DNA from: Acinetobacter baumannii
GTDB lineage: Bacteria; Pseudomonadota; Gammaproteobacteria; Pseudomonadales; Moraxellaceae
DNA length: 64,000 nt
NCBI RefSeq assembly: GCF_009759685.1
Contig: NZ_CP046654.1
Span: forward strand, 3,100,001 to 3,164,000
Direction: 5' to 3'
Position numbers and translations under genes: made by a program
The notes under the pieces: model-generated
Told to the model about the DNA's origin: nothing
Databases searched by the model: none
What the model saw: the letters and a program-made list of their open reading frames with translations, nothing else
Shown: piece after piece, positions 47,623 through 56,577 of the stretch
How the letters are laid out: every line of letters begins with the position of its first letter
Position numbering within the stretch: position 1 is the first letter of the stretch

Positions 47623-48516
47623 ATGAAACGTTCTGCAACCTCTCTCATTGTTTCAACAGTTATGCTTTGTACGGTTGGTGCTACTTCTCAAATTCAGGCA
47701 GCAGATACATTAGCTAAAATTAAAAGTACTGGGAAAATCGTTATTGGCCACCGAGAATCGTCTGACCCGATTTCATATGTTGTTGCAGGTAAACCAGTAG
47801 GTTATGCAGTCGACATTTGTAACCAGTTTGCAAATGATATTAAAAAAGAATTGAAAATGCCGGGTTTAAAAGTTGAATACAAGGCAGTAACTTCATCAAC
47901 ACGTATTCCTGAGCTTTTAGCGGGCAATATTGATATGGAATGTGGTACCACCACAAACTCTAAACAGCGTCAGCAACAAGTGGGTTTCTCAACTAACTAC
48001 TATGCAACAGAAGTACGCATGGCTGTTAAAGCAAACTCTGGTATTAAAAGTTTGGCAGACTTAAATGGTAAAGCAGTTGTTACGACTCAAGGTACTACAT
48101 CTGACAAGTACATTAAGATGAATGAAAAAGGCCAAGCAATTAATGTACAAAATATTTATGGTAAAGACCATGCTGACTCTTTTGCCATGATGGCATCTGG
48201 ACGCGCTGCTGCATTTGTAATGGATGATAATATTTTAGCAGGCTTAATTGCTAAGTCTTCTACACCTAAAGCATTTGCAATTGTTGGTCCAGTACTTTCA
48301 TCAGAACCTTATGGCATTATGATTGCAAAAGATGATCCAAAATTTAAAGCAATTGCTGACCGTACTGTAAATAACTTATGGAAAACTGGTCAAATGGATG
48401 CTTTATATAAAAAATGGTTCTTATCACCAATTCCACCGAAAAATACTAATTTGAACATGCAACAAAGTTCATCTTATAAAAAACTCAAAGCTCACCCAAC
48501 AGATGCAGGAATCTAA
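47623..48516 (+). CDS. gltI: Glutamate/aspartate ABC transporter, periplasmic binding protein
   Basis: The 297-residue protein has a signal peptide (MKRSATSLIVSTVMLCTVGA, cleaved near IQAA). The polar amino-acid-binding fold follows: STGKIVIGHRESSDPISYVV, GYAVDICNQFANDI, LLAGNIDMECGTTTNSKQRQ and LNGKAVVTTQGTTSDKYI. These match GltI, which captures glutamate and aspartate. It is the first gene of gltIJKL with a strong RBS. The gap to gltJ is 94 bp, which could house an mRNA-processing or attenuation element. Confidence 0.93.
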   Translation: MKRSATSLIVSTVMLCTVGATSQIQAADTLAKIKSTGKIVIGHRESSDPISYVVAGKPVGYAVDICNQFANDIKKELKMPGLKVEYKAVTSSTRIPELLAGNIDMECGTTTNSKQRQQQVGFSTNYYATEVRMAVKANSGIKSLADLNGKAVVTTQGTTSDKYIKMNEKGQAINVQNIYGKDHADSFAMMASGRAAAFVMDDNILAGLIAKSSTPKAFAIVGPVLSSEPYGIMIAKDDPKFKAIADRTVNNLWKTGQMDALYKKWFLSPIPPKNTNLNMQQSSSYKKLKAHPTDAGI

Positions 48517-48610
48517 CTGGATCTTTTTGTCCTAAATTTACTTGTGCAGGTGTAAAAATTCATTTGCACAAGTGGTCTATTTTCTAAAGATATTAATTTA
48601 AGGGGCAAAC

Positions 48611-49453
48611 ATGTCAGTCGGCTCACTAAACTGGACTATATTCTGTGCGGAGTCTAATGAATATGGTGTCGATAAAGCCGCATGGGCAGAATCAGTTTGT
48701 AAGGTTATTGGTAGTTCTAGCTACAATGCCTATGCTGAGGCGCCCACATGGTTACAAATGTTAGGTTCTGGTGTCTTTACTATGGTTTGGACTGCCATTG
48801 TAGCCTTTCTTATCGCATTTTTATTAGGTTCTCTCCTCGGGGTAATTCGTACTTTACCCAATAAACCACTTGCTTTTATCGGCAACTGCTATGTCGAAAT
48901 ATTCCGTAATATTCCATTAATTGTACAGTTATTCTTCTGGGCTTTTGTTTTTCCGGAGTTCTTACCGGACAGTTTAAGTGCAGGAAGTGGAGATGTTGTA
49001 GCAGGGGGATGGTGGAAAAACATTTTAAATCAACAACCTGCTATTATCGGTGTTTTTGCTTTAGGTCTTTATACTGCGGCGCGTGTTTCGGAGCATGTCA
49101 GAGCCGGAATTAACACGGTTTCTCGTGGTCAAAAGTTTGCGGCATCGGCTATGGGATTTACCACCGCTCAAAGTTATCGTTATGTGATTTTGCCAGTGGC
49201 ATACCGTACGGTATGGCCAACGATTACGTCAGAAGCAATGAACGTCTTTAAAAACTCGGCAGTTTTATATGCCTTAAGTGTTTTAAATTTCTTTGCTTAT
49301 ACCAAAACCATGCGTGAAGAGACTTCACAGGACATTATCATTCTTATTCTGTCTACACCTGTCTATTTAATCATTACATACACCATTAAATTTATAATGG
49401 CATGGATTGAAAAACGCATGGCTGTACCAGGTTTAGGCTCGGGAGGAAAATAA
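48611..49453 (+). CDS. gltJ: Glutamate/aspartate ABC transporter permease GltJ
   Basis: The 280-residue inner-membrane protein starts MSVGSLNWTIFCAESNEYGV. Its ABC permease domain has SLLGVIRTLPNKPLAFIGNC, YVEIFRNIPLIVQLFFWAF and the EAA-like loop INTVSRGQKFAASAMGFTTA. It forms the membrane channel with GltK. It has a longer periplasmic N-terminal part than GltK, as usual for GltJ. Two bases separate it from the gltK ATG. Confidence 0.93.
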   Translation: MSVGSLNWTIFCAESNEYGVDKAAWAESVCKVIGSSSYNAYAEAPTWLQMLGSGVFTMVWTAIVAFLIAFLLGSLLGVIRTLPNKPLAFIGNCYVEIFRNIPLIVQLFFWAFVFPEFLPDSLSAGSGDVVAGGWWKNILNQQPAIIGVFALGLYTAARVSEHVRAGINTVSRGQKFAASAMGFTTAQSYRYVILPVAYRTVWPTITSEAMNVFKNSAVLYALSVLNFFAYTKTMREETSQDIIILILSTPVYLIITYTIKFIMAWIEKRMAVPGLGSGGK

Positions 49454-49455
49454 TT

Positions 49456-50133
49456 ATGGATTTTTCTCTATTGCATAATCCTGATGTTATTGCGGCTTTA
49501 AAAGAAGGATTTATTTTTACACTTACCGTAACCGTGCTTGCAATGATGGGGGGCATCCTCATCGGAACTCCTTTGGCAATGATGCGTTTATCCAACAACG
49601 CCCTTGCAAGTAACTTTGCGAAGTTCTATGTCGATTTATTCCGTGGTATTCCATTAATTCAGGTTATTTTTATTTTTTATTTCTTGTTGCCAAAGATATT
49701 TGAGTTTCAATCAGATACGTATTGGGGGCCATTATTTTCCAGCGTTGTGACCTTTGCCATTTTTGAAGCTGCGTTTTTCTCGGAAATTGTACGTTCGGGT
49801 ATTCAGTCTATTTCAAAAGGGCAAGTCAATGCAGGCTATGCTTTAGGTTTTACCTACGGACAATCCATGCGTTATGTGGTGTTACCGCAGGCCTTTCGCA
49901 ATATGCTTCCGGTATTACTTACTCAAACCATCATTCTATTTCAGGATGTGTCATTAGTTTATGTCATTAGTGCACCAGACTTCTTGGGGCGTGCAGATAC
50001 TTTGGCTAATACCTATGGTCCTGAAACGAAAGCAACATTCTATTTAATCGTCGCTGTGGTGTATTTCTGTAGCTCGTTTGTGCTATCGCAATTAGTCAAA
50101 CGTTTGCAGAAAAAAATTGCCATCATTCGCTAA
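49456..50133 (+). CDS. gltK: Glutamate/aspartate ABC transporter permease GltK
   Basis: The 225-residue permease has FIFTLTVTVLAMMGGILIGT, FYVDLFRGIPLIQVIFIFYF and the cytoplasmic loop SIQSISKGQVNAGYALGFTYG-like segment that contacts the ATPase. It pairs with GltJ. It follows gltJ directly and is 13 bp from gltL, so translation is closely linked. Confidence 0.93.
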   Translation: MDFSLLHNPDVIAALKEGFIFTLTVTVLAMMGGILIGTPLAMMRLSNNALASNFAKFYVDLFRGIPLIQVIFIFYFLLPKIFEFQSDTYWGPLFSSVVTFAIFEAAFFSEIVRSGIQSISKGQVNAGYALGFTYGQSMRYVVLPQAFRNMLPVLLTQTIILFQDVSLVYVISAPDFLGRADTLANTYGPETKATFYLIVAVVYFCSSFVLSQLVKRLQKKIAIIR

Positions 50134-50146
50134 TTGGAGATTTTAA

Positions 50147-50890
50147 ATGCCAATGATAGACATCCAACATATCTCTAAATGGTATGGTGATTTTCAGGTT
50201 TTAACAGATTGCACGACGAGTATTGAAAAAGGTGATGTCGTTGTTGTTTGTGGGCCATCCGGTTCAGGCAAATCAACGCTCATCAAAACTGTAAATGCTT
50301 TAGAGCCGTTTCAGCAAGGTGACATTATTGTTGATGGGGTTTCATTAAAAGATCCGAAAACTGATCTTGCAAAGTTCCGTTCTCGGGTAGGAATGGTGTT
50401 CCAGCATTTTGAACTTTTTCCTCACATGACTGTTTTGGAAAATTTAACCATTGCCCAAGTAAAAGTTTTAAAACGTTCAGTTGCTGAAGCGCGTGAAAAA
50501 GGTCTTAAATATTTAGAACGTGTAGGTCTGCTTGCCCATAAGGATAAATTTCCAGGGCAACTTTCTGGTGGTCAGCAACAGCGTGTCGCTATTGCCCGTG
50601 GCTTATCAATGGACCCAATCTGTATGTTGTTTGATGAACCTACTTCGGCACTCGACCCAGAAATGGTAGGCGAGGTTCTTGAAGTGATGGTGCAACTTGC
50701 TCATGAAGGTATGACCATGATGTGTGTAACACATGAAATGGGCTTTGCAAAACGCGTATCTAACCGTTTAATTTTTATGGATGAAGGTAAAATTCTTGAA
50801 GATTGCCCAACCCATGAATTCTTTGATAATTTAGAGGCACGTCATGAGCGCGCTAAAATTTTCTTGGAAAAAATTCAGGCAATGCACTAA
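50147..50890 (+). CDS. gltL: Glutamate/aspartate ABC transporter ATP-binding protein GltL
   Basis: The 247-residue ATPase has Walker A VCGPSGSGKSTLIKTVNALE, Q-loop VFQHFELFPHMTV, signature LSGGQQQRVAIARGL, Walker B MLFDEPTSALDPEM and switch histidine CVTHEMGFAKRV. It is the polar-amino-acid importer type and powers GltJK. A terminator follows, so gltIJKL ends here. Confidence 0.95.
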   Translation: MPMIDIQHISKWYGDFQVLTDCTTSIEKGDVVVVCGPSGSGKSTLIKTVNALEPFQQGDIIVDGVSLKDPKTDLAKFRSRVGMVFQHFELFPHMTVLENLTIAQVKVLKRSVAEAREKGLKYLERVGLLAHKDKFPGQLSGGQQQRVAIARGLSMDPICMLFDEPTSALDPEMVGEVLEVMVQLAHEGMTMMCVTHEMGFAKRVSNRLIFMDEGKILEDCPTHEFFDNLEARHERAKIFLEKIQAMH

Positions 50891-50900
50891 TTGTGACAAT

Positions 50901-50930
50901 AAAAAAGAGCCATGAGTGGCTCTTTTTTTT
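50901..50930. terminator. Terminator between gltL and convergent porin gene
   Basis: AAAAAAGAGCCA pairs with TGGCTCTTTTTTTT across a 4-base loop, usable in both directions. Confidence 0.9.
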
Positions 50931-50941
50931 ACATCTAAATT

Positions 50942-52258
50942 TTAGAAATTATATTTTGCCAATAAATTTATGCGTGAGTAATCACCTTTATCACCTGCAA
51001 AAGTTTCACGCTGGCCGTAAGTATATTCTGCACCTAAATCAATATTTTTAACCGGATTCCAGATTAAGTTGACCAAAGCGTTATAAATTTCTTTGTTATA
51101 GCTAGTATTGGTTAAATTGCTATTTGCATAGACGTTATCATCTTTATATTGAATACCACCTATTGCGAAAGTAGAGCGGAGAATAGGGCTCCATTTCCGT
51201 TGGTAGCCGATCACCGCACTATCAAATTCACCTAAGTTGATATCTTGAGTAGTTGTATCGTATGCATATGCAGAGTTGCTATAAGATAAATAGCGGCCAT
51301 CACCTTTAACATGATAATAGTTGGCAACGACACTATCCTGAGGCGTGATATCGTACTTGCCACCGATGCCTACACCCCAGCCAAATTTTTCTTCAGATGA
51401 ACCATCTTTAGGCGCTACTCGATTTTCATGGGCAAGACCATGAAGCTGTAATAAGCCTTTATTATCTGCGGTTTTGAAATCATAACGAGTTGTTAGAGCA
51501 GGGAAACGGCTCCCTCCCGCAGCATTACTCACTTTTTCAACATCACCACCTTCTAAAGCAACTAATATTTTTTGTTGAGCATTAATTGGTTGAGTATAGC
51601 GAACCTGTACAGTACGTGTGGTTCCTGTACCTACTGCACCGGTAAAGTCTAGTGTTTCCGGAGAAGTATCTGTATTGACGAAAGGTGAAGTGGTTTGACC
51701 AGCTAACCATTTGCCTAAAGACATATAGGCATGGCGTACACGGAAAGTTCCACTACCATTATCGCCATTGCCTCCCATAAAATCGGCTTCAATTTTGCCT
51801 GTTAAATCGCCGTATTGTGTAGGTCGAGTAAGATCTAACCCAATGCGTGTAGTCGCTGCAGATACATTTAAGGAGTCCTGTCTTGGGTCATCTTTATTCA
51901 AAGGATAGTTAGCACCATTTGAAATGCTGCCATTTGACCCCTTAAAGTCATAGGTTGCATCTACACGGACATTCCCATAAAGCTTGACTTGCGTTTGGCC
52001 ATCAGGCATTTGCATCCAACCCGGTTTGCTCTGAGGAACGGGTGAGCTTGCTGCAATTGTAGTTGGCGGCACTGTTGGAGTATTTACTCCAGTTACCGCT
52101 TTTTGCTGATTTGATAATTGCTGGACCAGTTGCTTTAACTCACTAACTTCTTTGCGTAAAGCATCTACTTCCGCATCAGTAGCAGCATGAGCTGGCATAA
52201 CTACACCAGTTAAGCTGATAGTGCTCATTGCAAGAATTAATGTTTTGATATTTTTCAC
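50942..52258 (-). CDS. DcaP-like trimeric outer-membrane porin
   Basis: The protein of about 438 residues has a signal peptide KNIKTLILAMSTISLTGVVM ending PAHA. A coiled-coil segment (AEVDALRKEVSELKQLVQQL) and a beta-barrel region follow, with alternating hydrophobic strands and a C-terminal NLLAKYNF ending in Phe. This layout matches DcaP porins of Acinetobacter, which take up small anionic compounds. A GTG at 52258 has GGGGA seven bases upstream; ATG codons at 52264 and 52273 are the alternatives. It lies convergent to gltL. Confidence 0.88.
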   Translation of the reverse strand: MKNIKTLILAMSTISLTGVVMPAHAATDAEVDALRKEVSELKQLVQQLSNQQKAVTGVNTPTVPPTTIAASSPVPQSKPGWMQMPDGQTQVKLYGNVRVDATYDFKGSNGSISNGANYPLNKDDPRQDSLNVSAATTRIGLDLTRPTQYGDLTGKIEADFMGGNGDNGSGTFRVRHAYMSLGKWLAGQTTSPFVNTDTSPETLDFTGAVGTGTTRTVQVRYTQPINAQQKILVALEGGDVEKVSNAAGGSRFPALTTRYDFKTADNKGLLQLHGLAHENRVAPKDGSSEEKFGWGVGIGGKYDITPQDSVVANYYHVKGDGRYLSYSNSAYAYDTTTQDINLGEFDSAVIGYQRKWSPILRSTFAIGGIQYKDDNVYANSNLTNTSYNKEIYNALVNLIWNPVKNIDLGAEYTYGQRETFAGDKGDYSRINLLAKYNF

Positions 52259-52604
52259 AGGCATTCCCCACATTGGATATAAAAGATTTCCAATATGTGC
52301 ATAACAAAAAGAGTGCCAACTTTTTAAAATTATTTAAACTCATTGATTTTAATTAAGAAATTATAAAATTTTTAAAAATTAAATATATTTTTATTCATAT
52401 ACTAATTAAATCATTGAAGAGTTATAGGCTATAAGTAATTGAAAATGCGCTATGAACGTTATACTACTGCACAGTTAACAAGCAAAAGTTTAAGTTAAGA
52501 GGGGGGTAAAGCTTAATTCTCTCTTTTAATGGTATTTGATTTCCAAAGTAGGCTTAGCTTTAGGATATACTGTAATTTATAAAGCGTGTTAATTGGAGCA
52601 AAGA
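52259..52604. other. Intergenic region between porin and Lrp-type regulator
   Basis: This is the shared divergent upstream region of the porin and the Lrp/AsnC regulator genes, and it is AT-rich. It must contain both promoters. Control of the porin by the regulator is possible but no repeated site was identified. Confidence 0.5.
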
Positions 52605-53075
52605 ATGGAGTTAGACCGTTTTGATAAACAAATTCTGGAAATTTTGTCTCATGAAGACCTGAATTTGAATGAGCTTTCAGAACGGATTAATCTTTCAGTT
52701 AGTTCTGTTCATCGCCGAATTAAACACTTGATTGAAGCTAATATCATGGGGCAACTCAAAAGAGAAATTAACTTTAGCAAATTGGGTTTTACCTTGCATA
52801 TTTTGCTACAAGTCTCTTTAAGCAAGCATGATAGTGAGACATTTGATAAATTTCTTTCTGAAATTGAAGCCATTCCTGAAGTAACAAATGCTTTTTTGGT
52901 GACTGGTCAAAGCGCCGATTTTATTCTTGAATTAGTTGCACGTAATATGGACGACTACAGCGAAATTTTATTAAGACGGATTGGTAAAATTGATAATGTC
53001 GTTGCTCTGCATTCGAGCTTTGTCATTAAAGAATACAATGTATTTAACTGTTATAACTTATTAAATAAAGTATAA
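52605..53075 (+). CDS. Lrp/AsnC-family transcriptional regulator
   Basis: The 156-residue protein starts MELDRFDKQILEILSHEDLN, with GGAG seven bases upstream. The helix-turn-helix NELSERINLSVSSVHRRIKHL is followed by the RAM ligand domain (FTLHILLQVSLSKHDSETFD, VTNAFLVTGQSADFILELVA). Such proteins sense amino acids. It sits beside the glutamate transporter and a porin, so a role in amino-acid uptake is plausible (inference). Confidence 0.9.
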   Translation: MELDRFDKQILEILSHEDLNLNELSERINLSVSSVHRRIKHLIEANIMGQLKREINFSKLGFTLHILLQVSLSKHDSETFDKFLSEIEAIPEVTNAFLVTGQSADFILELVARNMDDYSEILLRRIGKIDNVVALHSSFVIKEYNVFNCYNLLNKV

Positions 53076-53099
53076 AAAACGCACCATTTGGTGCGTTTT
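53075..53099. terminator. Terminator between lrp-type gene and yebC
   Basis: AAAACGCACC pairs with GGTGCGTTTT across a 4-base loop between two convergent genes. Confidence 0.85.
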
Positions 53100-53105
53100 C
53101 TCGTC

Positions 53106-53855
53106 TTAGGCATCAAGTTGCGCTAAAACTTCATCACTAAACTCAACGTTTGTATAAACGTTTTGTACATCGTCTAGATCTTCAAGCATATCAATGAGTT
53201 TCATCACTTGTTTAGCTTGATCAATATCAGTGATTTCTGCTTTAGTAGAAGGGCTCATCACTACTTCAGCATTATCTGATTTTAAACCAGCAGCTGCTAG
53301 AGCATCTTGAACCTCACCAAAAGTCTCTGGAGAAGTGATTACTAAAATTTCATCTTCTGAAACTTCAATATCTTCTGCACCAGCTTCTAAAGCAACGTCC
53401 ATGATCTTATCTTCTAAAGAAACATCGTCAAAAGTAATCTCACCACGTTTGGTAAATAGGTAAGCAACAGAACCTGCGGTACCTAAGTTACCATTAGTTT
53501 TGCTGAAACAATGGCGAACATCTGGAACTGTACGGTTCAGGTTGTCTGTCATTGTTTCAACAAGAACAGCAACACCACCTACACCATAACCTTCGTAGGT
53601 TACTTCTTTTAAATCATCATTATCTTCACCACCCACACCGCGTTGAATTGCACGGTTAATGGTATCTCGTGTCATGTTGACAGAAAGCGCTTTTTCGACA
53701 ACAGCACGAAGGCGAGGGTTACTGGCAGGATCTGCACCACCAAGTTTTGCAGCAGTGACAATTTCACGAATATATTTAGTAAAAACTTTACCGCGACTGG
53801 CATCTTGTTTCGCTTTACGATGCTTAATATTGGCCCATTTAGAATGACCCGCCAT
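53106..53855 (-). CDS. yebC: YebC/PmpR-family protein
   Basis: The 249-residue protein starts [20 protein letters not shown], the invariant family opening; the longer frame to 53870 is not used. [38 protein letters not shown] and [22 protein letters not shown] are also conserved. Members are described as DNA-binding regulators and, more recently, as factors that help ribosomes at stalling motifs. It is monocistronic and marks the end of the conserved part of the window. Confidence 0.95.
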   Translation of the reverse strand: MAGHSKWANIKHRKAKQDASRGKVFTKYIREIVTAAKLGGADPASNPRLRAVVEKALSVNMTRDTINRAIQRGVGGEDNDDLKEVTYEGYGVGGVAVLVETMTDNLNRTVPDVRHCFSKTNGNLGTAGSVAYLFTKRGEITFDDVSLEDKIMDVALEAGAEDIEVSEDEILVITSPETFGEVQDALAAAGLKSDNAEVVMSPSTKAEITDIDQAKQVMKLIDMLEDLDDVQNVYTNVEFSDEVLAQLDA

Positions 53856-53967
53856 GGAAGTGAACTCCAAAAATTAAAAAATGCAAAAGTGACAGAATAT
53901 TAGCATAGGCATGGTTTTCTTGAAAACTGTTGCCTTACGTTTTGTTAGCCAATTAAATAAGCTCAGA

Positions 53968-53997
53968 GAGCCTAAATTTACATAAAAATATAGGCTC
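53968..53997 (-). terminator. Hairpin downstream of acyltransferase remnant
   Basis: GAGCCTAAATTT and its partner ATATAGGCTC pair around a short A-rich loop, about 20 bp after the acyltransferase stop codon on the leftward strand. The pairing is imperfect, so terminator function is tentative. Confidence 0.5.
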
Positions 53998-54017
53998 AAA
54001 CTTCATGAGAGAGTTAG

Positions 54018-54562
54018 CTAGTTAATTTTCACATCAATATCATATTGCGCATAAAGTTCTTTAATCGTTTCAAGATCTTTTTGTAAGTCGGTAGGATAAA
54101 TCTTACCTAAAATACCGCCTTTTTGGGTTCTTGCATTTGCATACATCAGTACAATTGGAACATTTGCTGCCTTAGCAATATGCCAAAAACCAGTACGAAT
54201 AGGTTTGCGTTCCGATCCATCTTTGGCACGCGTTGCTTCAGGTGCAATTACTAGGTTAAATGTATCGCTACTTTGGAATTTTTCGACCATTTGAGAGACG
54301 ATATCTTTGCTTGCTTTTCGGTCTACGGGAATGCCACCTAGCTTTTCAAGAATAGGCTTCATTGGACCTTTGAAAAGTTCTTTTTTATTAGTGTATGAAT
54401 TTTTAAATCTAATATTTGAAACAAAGCAATTGATAAGATCGCATCAAGGTTAGAAGTATGTTCAAAACCGATAATAACTTGTTTTTTCTCAAGAATTGTA
54501 GGATCTGCATCATAGGTCCAACCAACTGCTTTGAAGATAGAATTGCCTAAAAACTTTTTCAT
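54018..54562 (-). pseudogene. PlsC-like acyltransferase, broken by a single frameshift
   Basis: Two leftward frames together spell one glycerolphosphate-type acyltransferase. The first (54359-54562) starts MKKFLGNSIFKAVGWTYDAD and has the H-x4-D motif in GFEHTSNLDAILS. The second (54018-54362) has GGIPVDRKASKD and APEATRAKDGSERKPIRTGF. The first frame is diverted at a run of six T residues at 54381-54386. One extra base there would restore IKKELFKGPMKPILEKLGG across the join. The frameshift is either a real mutation, slippage in a homopolymer, or a sequencing error. The intact enzyme would acylate lysophosphatidate or a related lipid. Confidence 0.8.
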
Positions 54563-54747
54563 AGAGATGTGGGAGACAATAAGGTTGCAGAATTCTAATA
54601 TGAGTTTGTCTAAAAAGGTAGAAAATTATCTTCCAAACAAATTTTATTTATTTTAATTTAAAAATATTTTTAAATATTATATTCTAATTTTATAATAGAA
54701 AAATATATAATTGAATTTTTAAAATATTATTGTATATATTAGAAGTA

Positions 54748-55308
54748 TTAAGGATTTTCAGTTTTAATCAAATACTCAATATATTGCCATTTCTTAGAGG
54801 GATCAATCAGATCTTTATCAATTGTCCCATCAATAATAATACCATCAATAATTGAAATGATGATATGAGTAAGTGGAGTAGGGTCTTTAATATCTAGCTC
54901 TACTAATAAACTATTTAATAAATTTATAAGCCAGTTTGTATATTCTTGAAATGGTTCACGAATTGAGGTGTATTGTTTAGACACTTCAATAAAAGCCTTT
55001 TTGAATAGGCAACCATTAAAATTCTTACTATTAATCCAGTCAATATACCAATTAAAAATTAGATGTATTTTCTCAATTGGACTCACATCTGGATGTAAGC
55101 TTAATTTTTCATAAATTGAATTTTGTATATTAATATTTCGATGATGTAGGCATTCCATGATTAAACTTTCTTTAGAGGGAAAATATTTGTAGAAAGTCAT
55201 CTTGGCTACATTTGATTCAGCAATAATTTTGTCTACTCCTGTAGCGTTGTAACCAATTTGGTTAAAAAGTTCTAAAGCAGTATTTATAATATCTTCTTTT
55301 TTTGACAT
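54748..55308 (-). CDS. TetR-family transcriptional regulator
   Basis: The 186-residue protein has an N-terminal DNA-binding domain (IINTALELFNQIGYNATGVD, IIAESNVAKMTFYKYFPSKE) and a helical ligand domain with GCLFKKAFIEVSKQYTS. It lies 185 bp upstream of the acyltransferase remnant and 274 bp from the divergent unknown small gene. It is AT-rich and Ile/Lys/Asn-rich compared with core genes, which may mean acquired DNA. The target is unknown. Confidence 0.88.
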   Translation of the reverse strand: MSKKEDIINTALELFNQIGYNATGVDKIIAESNVAKMTFYKYFPSKESLIMECLHHRNINIQNSIYEKLSLHPDVSPIEKIHLIFNWYIDWINSKNFNGCLFKKAFIEVSKQYTSIREPFQEYTNWLINLLNSLLVELDIKDPTPLTHIIISIIDGIIIDGTIDKDLIDPSKKWQYIEYLIKTENP

Positions 55309-55582
55309 TACATTTCCATATAATTGAAACTAATTATTACTTGATATAGATTTTAAAATTTTAATCAAATTAATCATAATCAAAAACATAATTTTATTCA
55401 AGCGAATATTATAAAAGCTAATCAAGATTATTTTTAAATTTTTTAAATATTCTATTTGATTTAGTAGAATTTTAATTCTAATATGAATTTTCAACAAAAG
55501 AGTCTTATTTTTATCTTAACTATTTGTTTTAAAAACAGAATACGGAAATTTAAAAAATTAATAAGTTTAATGAGAGTGGATT

Positions 55583-55798
55583 ATGCCTAAAAAATTTGAG
55601 GACTTTAATAATCCTAGGAAAAAAGCACTTGCAGGGATGAAACAAAGCATTTCAGCTGAACTTTGGGACAAAAATCTTAATTTTTTAACTCAATTAAGAG
55701 CCAAGATCACGAGACATCCAGTATTGCAAAATCAACACTTACTTGAACACCCATTCTCATCCAAGTTGGACACTTTAATAAACTTATACGTAAATTAA
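55583..55798 (+). CDS. Unrecognised small gene truncated or abutted by an IS element
   Basis: This 71-residue ORF starts MPKKFEDFNNPRKKALAGMK, is basic, and continues with SAELWDKNLNFLTQLRAKIT. It has GAG(T)GG-type purines about 8 bases upstream of the ATG. I do not recognise a family. Its stop codon lies only a few bases from the left end of the IS21 element, and its last residues fall in an inverted repeat shared with that end. The gene may therefore be a shortened fragment. Confidence 0.5.
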   Translation: MPKKFEDFNNPRKKALAGMKQSISAELWDKNLNFLTQLRAKITRHPVLQNQHLLEHPFSSKLDTLINLYVN

Positions 55799-55804
55799 AG
55801 TGTC
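55769..55804. repeat. Inverted repeat overlapping the left IS21 end
   Basis: GACACTTTAAT (55769-55779) and ATTAAAGTGTC (55794-55804) are a perfect 11-bp inverted repeat separated by 14 bp. The second arm is the presumed left terminus of the IS; the first lies outside it, so the IS sits against a mirror-image copy of its own end. Weaker pairing (CCAAGT/ACTTGG) extends the repeat outwards. Confidence 0.65.
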
Positions 55805-55830
55805 GCTTTACTTGGACAAAAATAAAAAAA

Positions 55831-56577
55831 TTACTCGATTTTTTTACCTCGTTTTTTTCGCATAGATTCACCTGCCAAATTGAAAATATGGGACCTATGA
55901 ACAATACGATCTAATAATGCCTCACCAACCGTTTGGTCCTCAAAGTGGTTTAGCCATAGATTGGTTTCATATTGACTTGTGATTAGTAGTGAACCATTGT
56001 CACTATGTTTATCAATAACACTAATAAAATGAGCTAACCAAGAATTATTGATCTGTGATAAACCAAAATCATCCAAAATGAGCAATTTACAGGAAAGTAA
56101 TCTCTTCTTTAAAGTCGAGATAGTTCCCAAATTTACCGCAGTATTGAAATCTTCGAACAACTCAGTTGTATTATAAAAGATGACTTTAAAACCCAATTTA
56201 CATGCGTTTGTTCCAAATGCAGAGGCAAGCCATGTCTTACCTATACCAGTTGCACCTGTAAAAATTAGATTATGTTTAGACTTGATCCACTCGCAATCAG
56301 CAAAGCTTTGTAAAATATCACTTGTAAGCCCTTTTTTATTGGAACAATCTATTTCTGTCAGGCTACTTGTCGGATATCGTATATTCGATTTATTTAGCAA
56401 TGATAAGATTTTTCGATTGCTGACTTCATTTTGCTCGGCGATTAGTAATTCATTGAGAATTTCTAATGAGGTCTTTTTACTGTTAACCATTTCATCATAA
56501 TGATCAACAAAGCAATTCAAACAACCATTAAGTTTTAAATCTTGCATTTTTTGTGCAATAACGCTCTTTGTAGTCAT
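55831..56577 (-). CDS. istB: IS21-family helper ATPase IstB
   Basis: The 248-residue DnaC-like AAA+ ATPase has Walker A in IFTGATGIGKTWLASAFGTN, Walker B in LLILDDFGLSQ, and SLLITSQYETNLW as sensor 1. IstB helps the transposase choose and capture target DNA. Its ATG overlaps the istA stop (ATGA), as usual in this family. The protein is full length with no stop codons, so the element could be active. Confidence 0.93.
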   Translation of the reverse strand: MTTKSVIAQKMQDLKLNGCLNCFVDHYDEMVNSKKTSLEILNELLIAEQNEVSNRKILSLLNKSNIRYPTSSLTEIDCSNKKGLTSDILQSFADCEWIKSKHNLIFTGATGIGKTWLASAFGTNACKLGFKVIFYNTTELFEDFNTAVNLGTISTLKKRLLSCKLLILDDFGLSQINNSWLAHFISVIDKHSDNGSLLITSQYETNLWLNHFEDQTVGEALLDRIVHRSHIFNLAGESMRKKRGKKIE

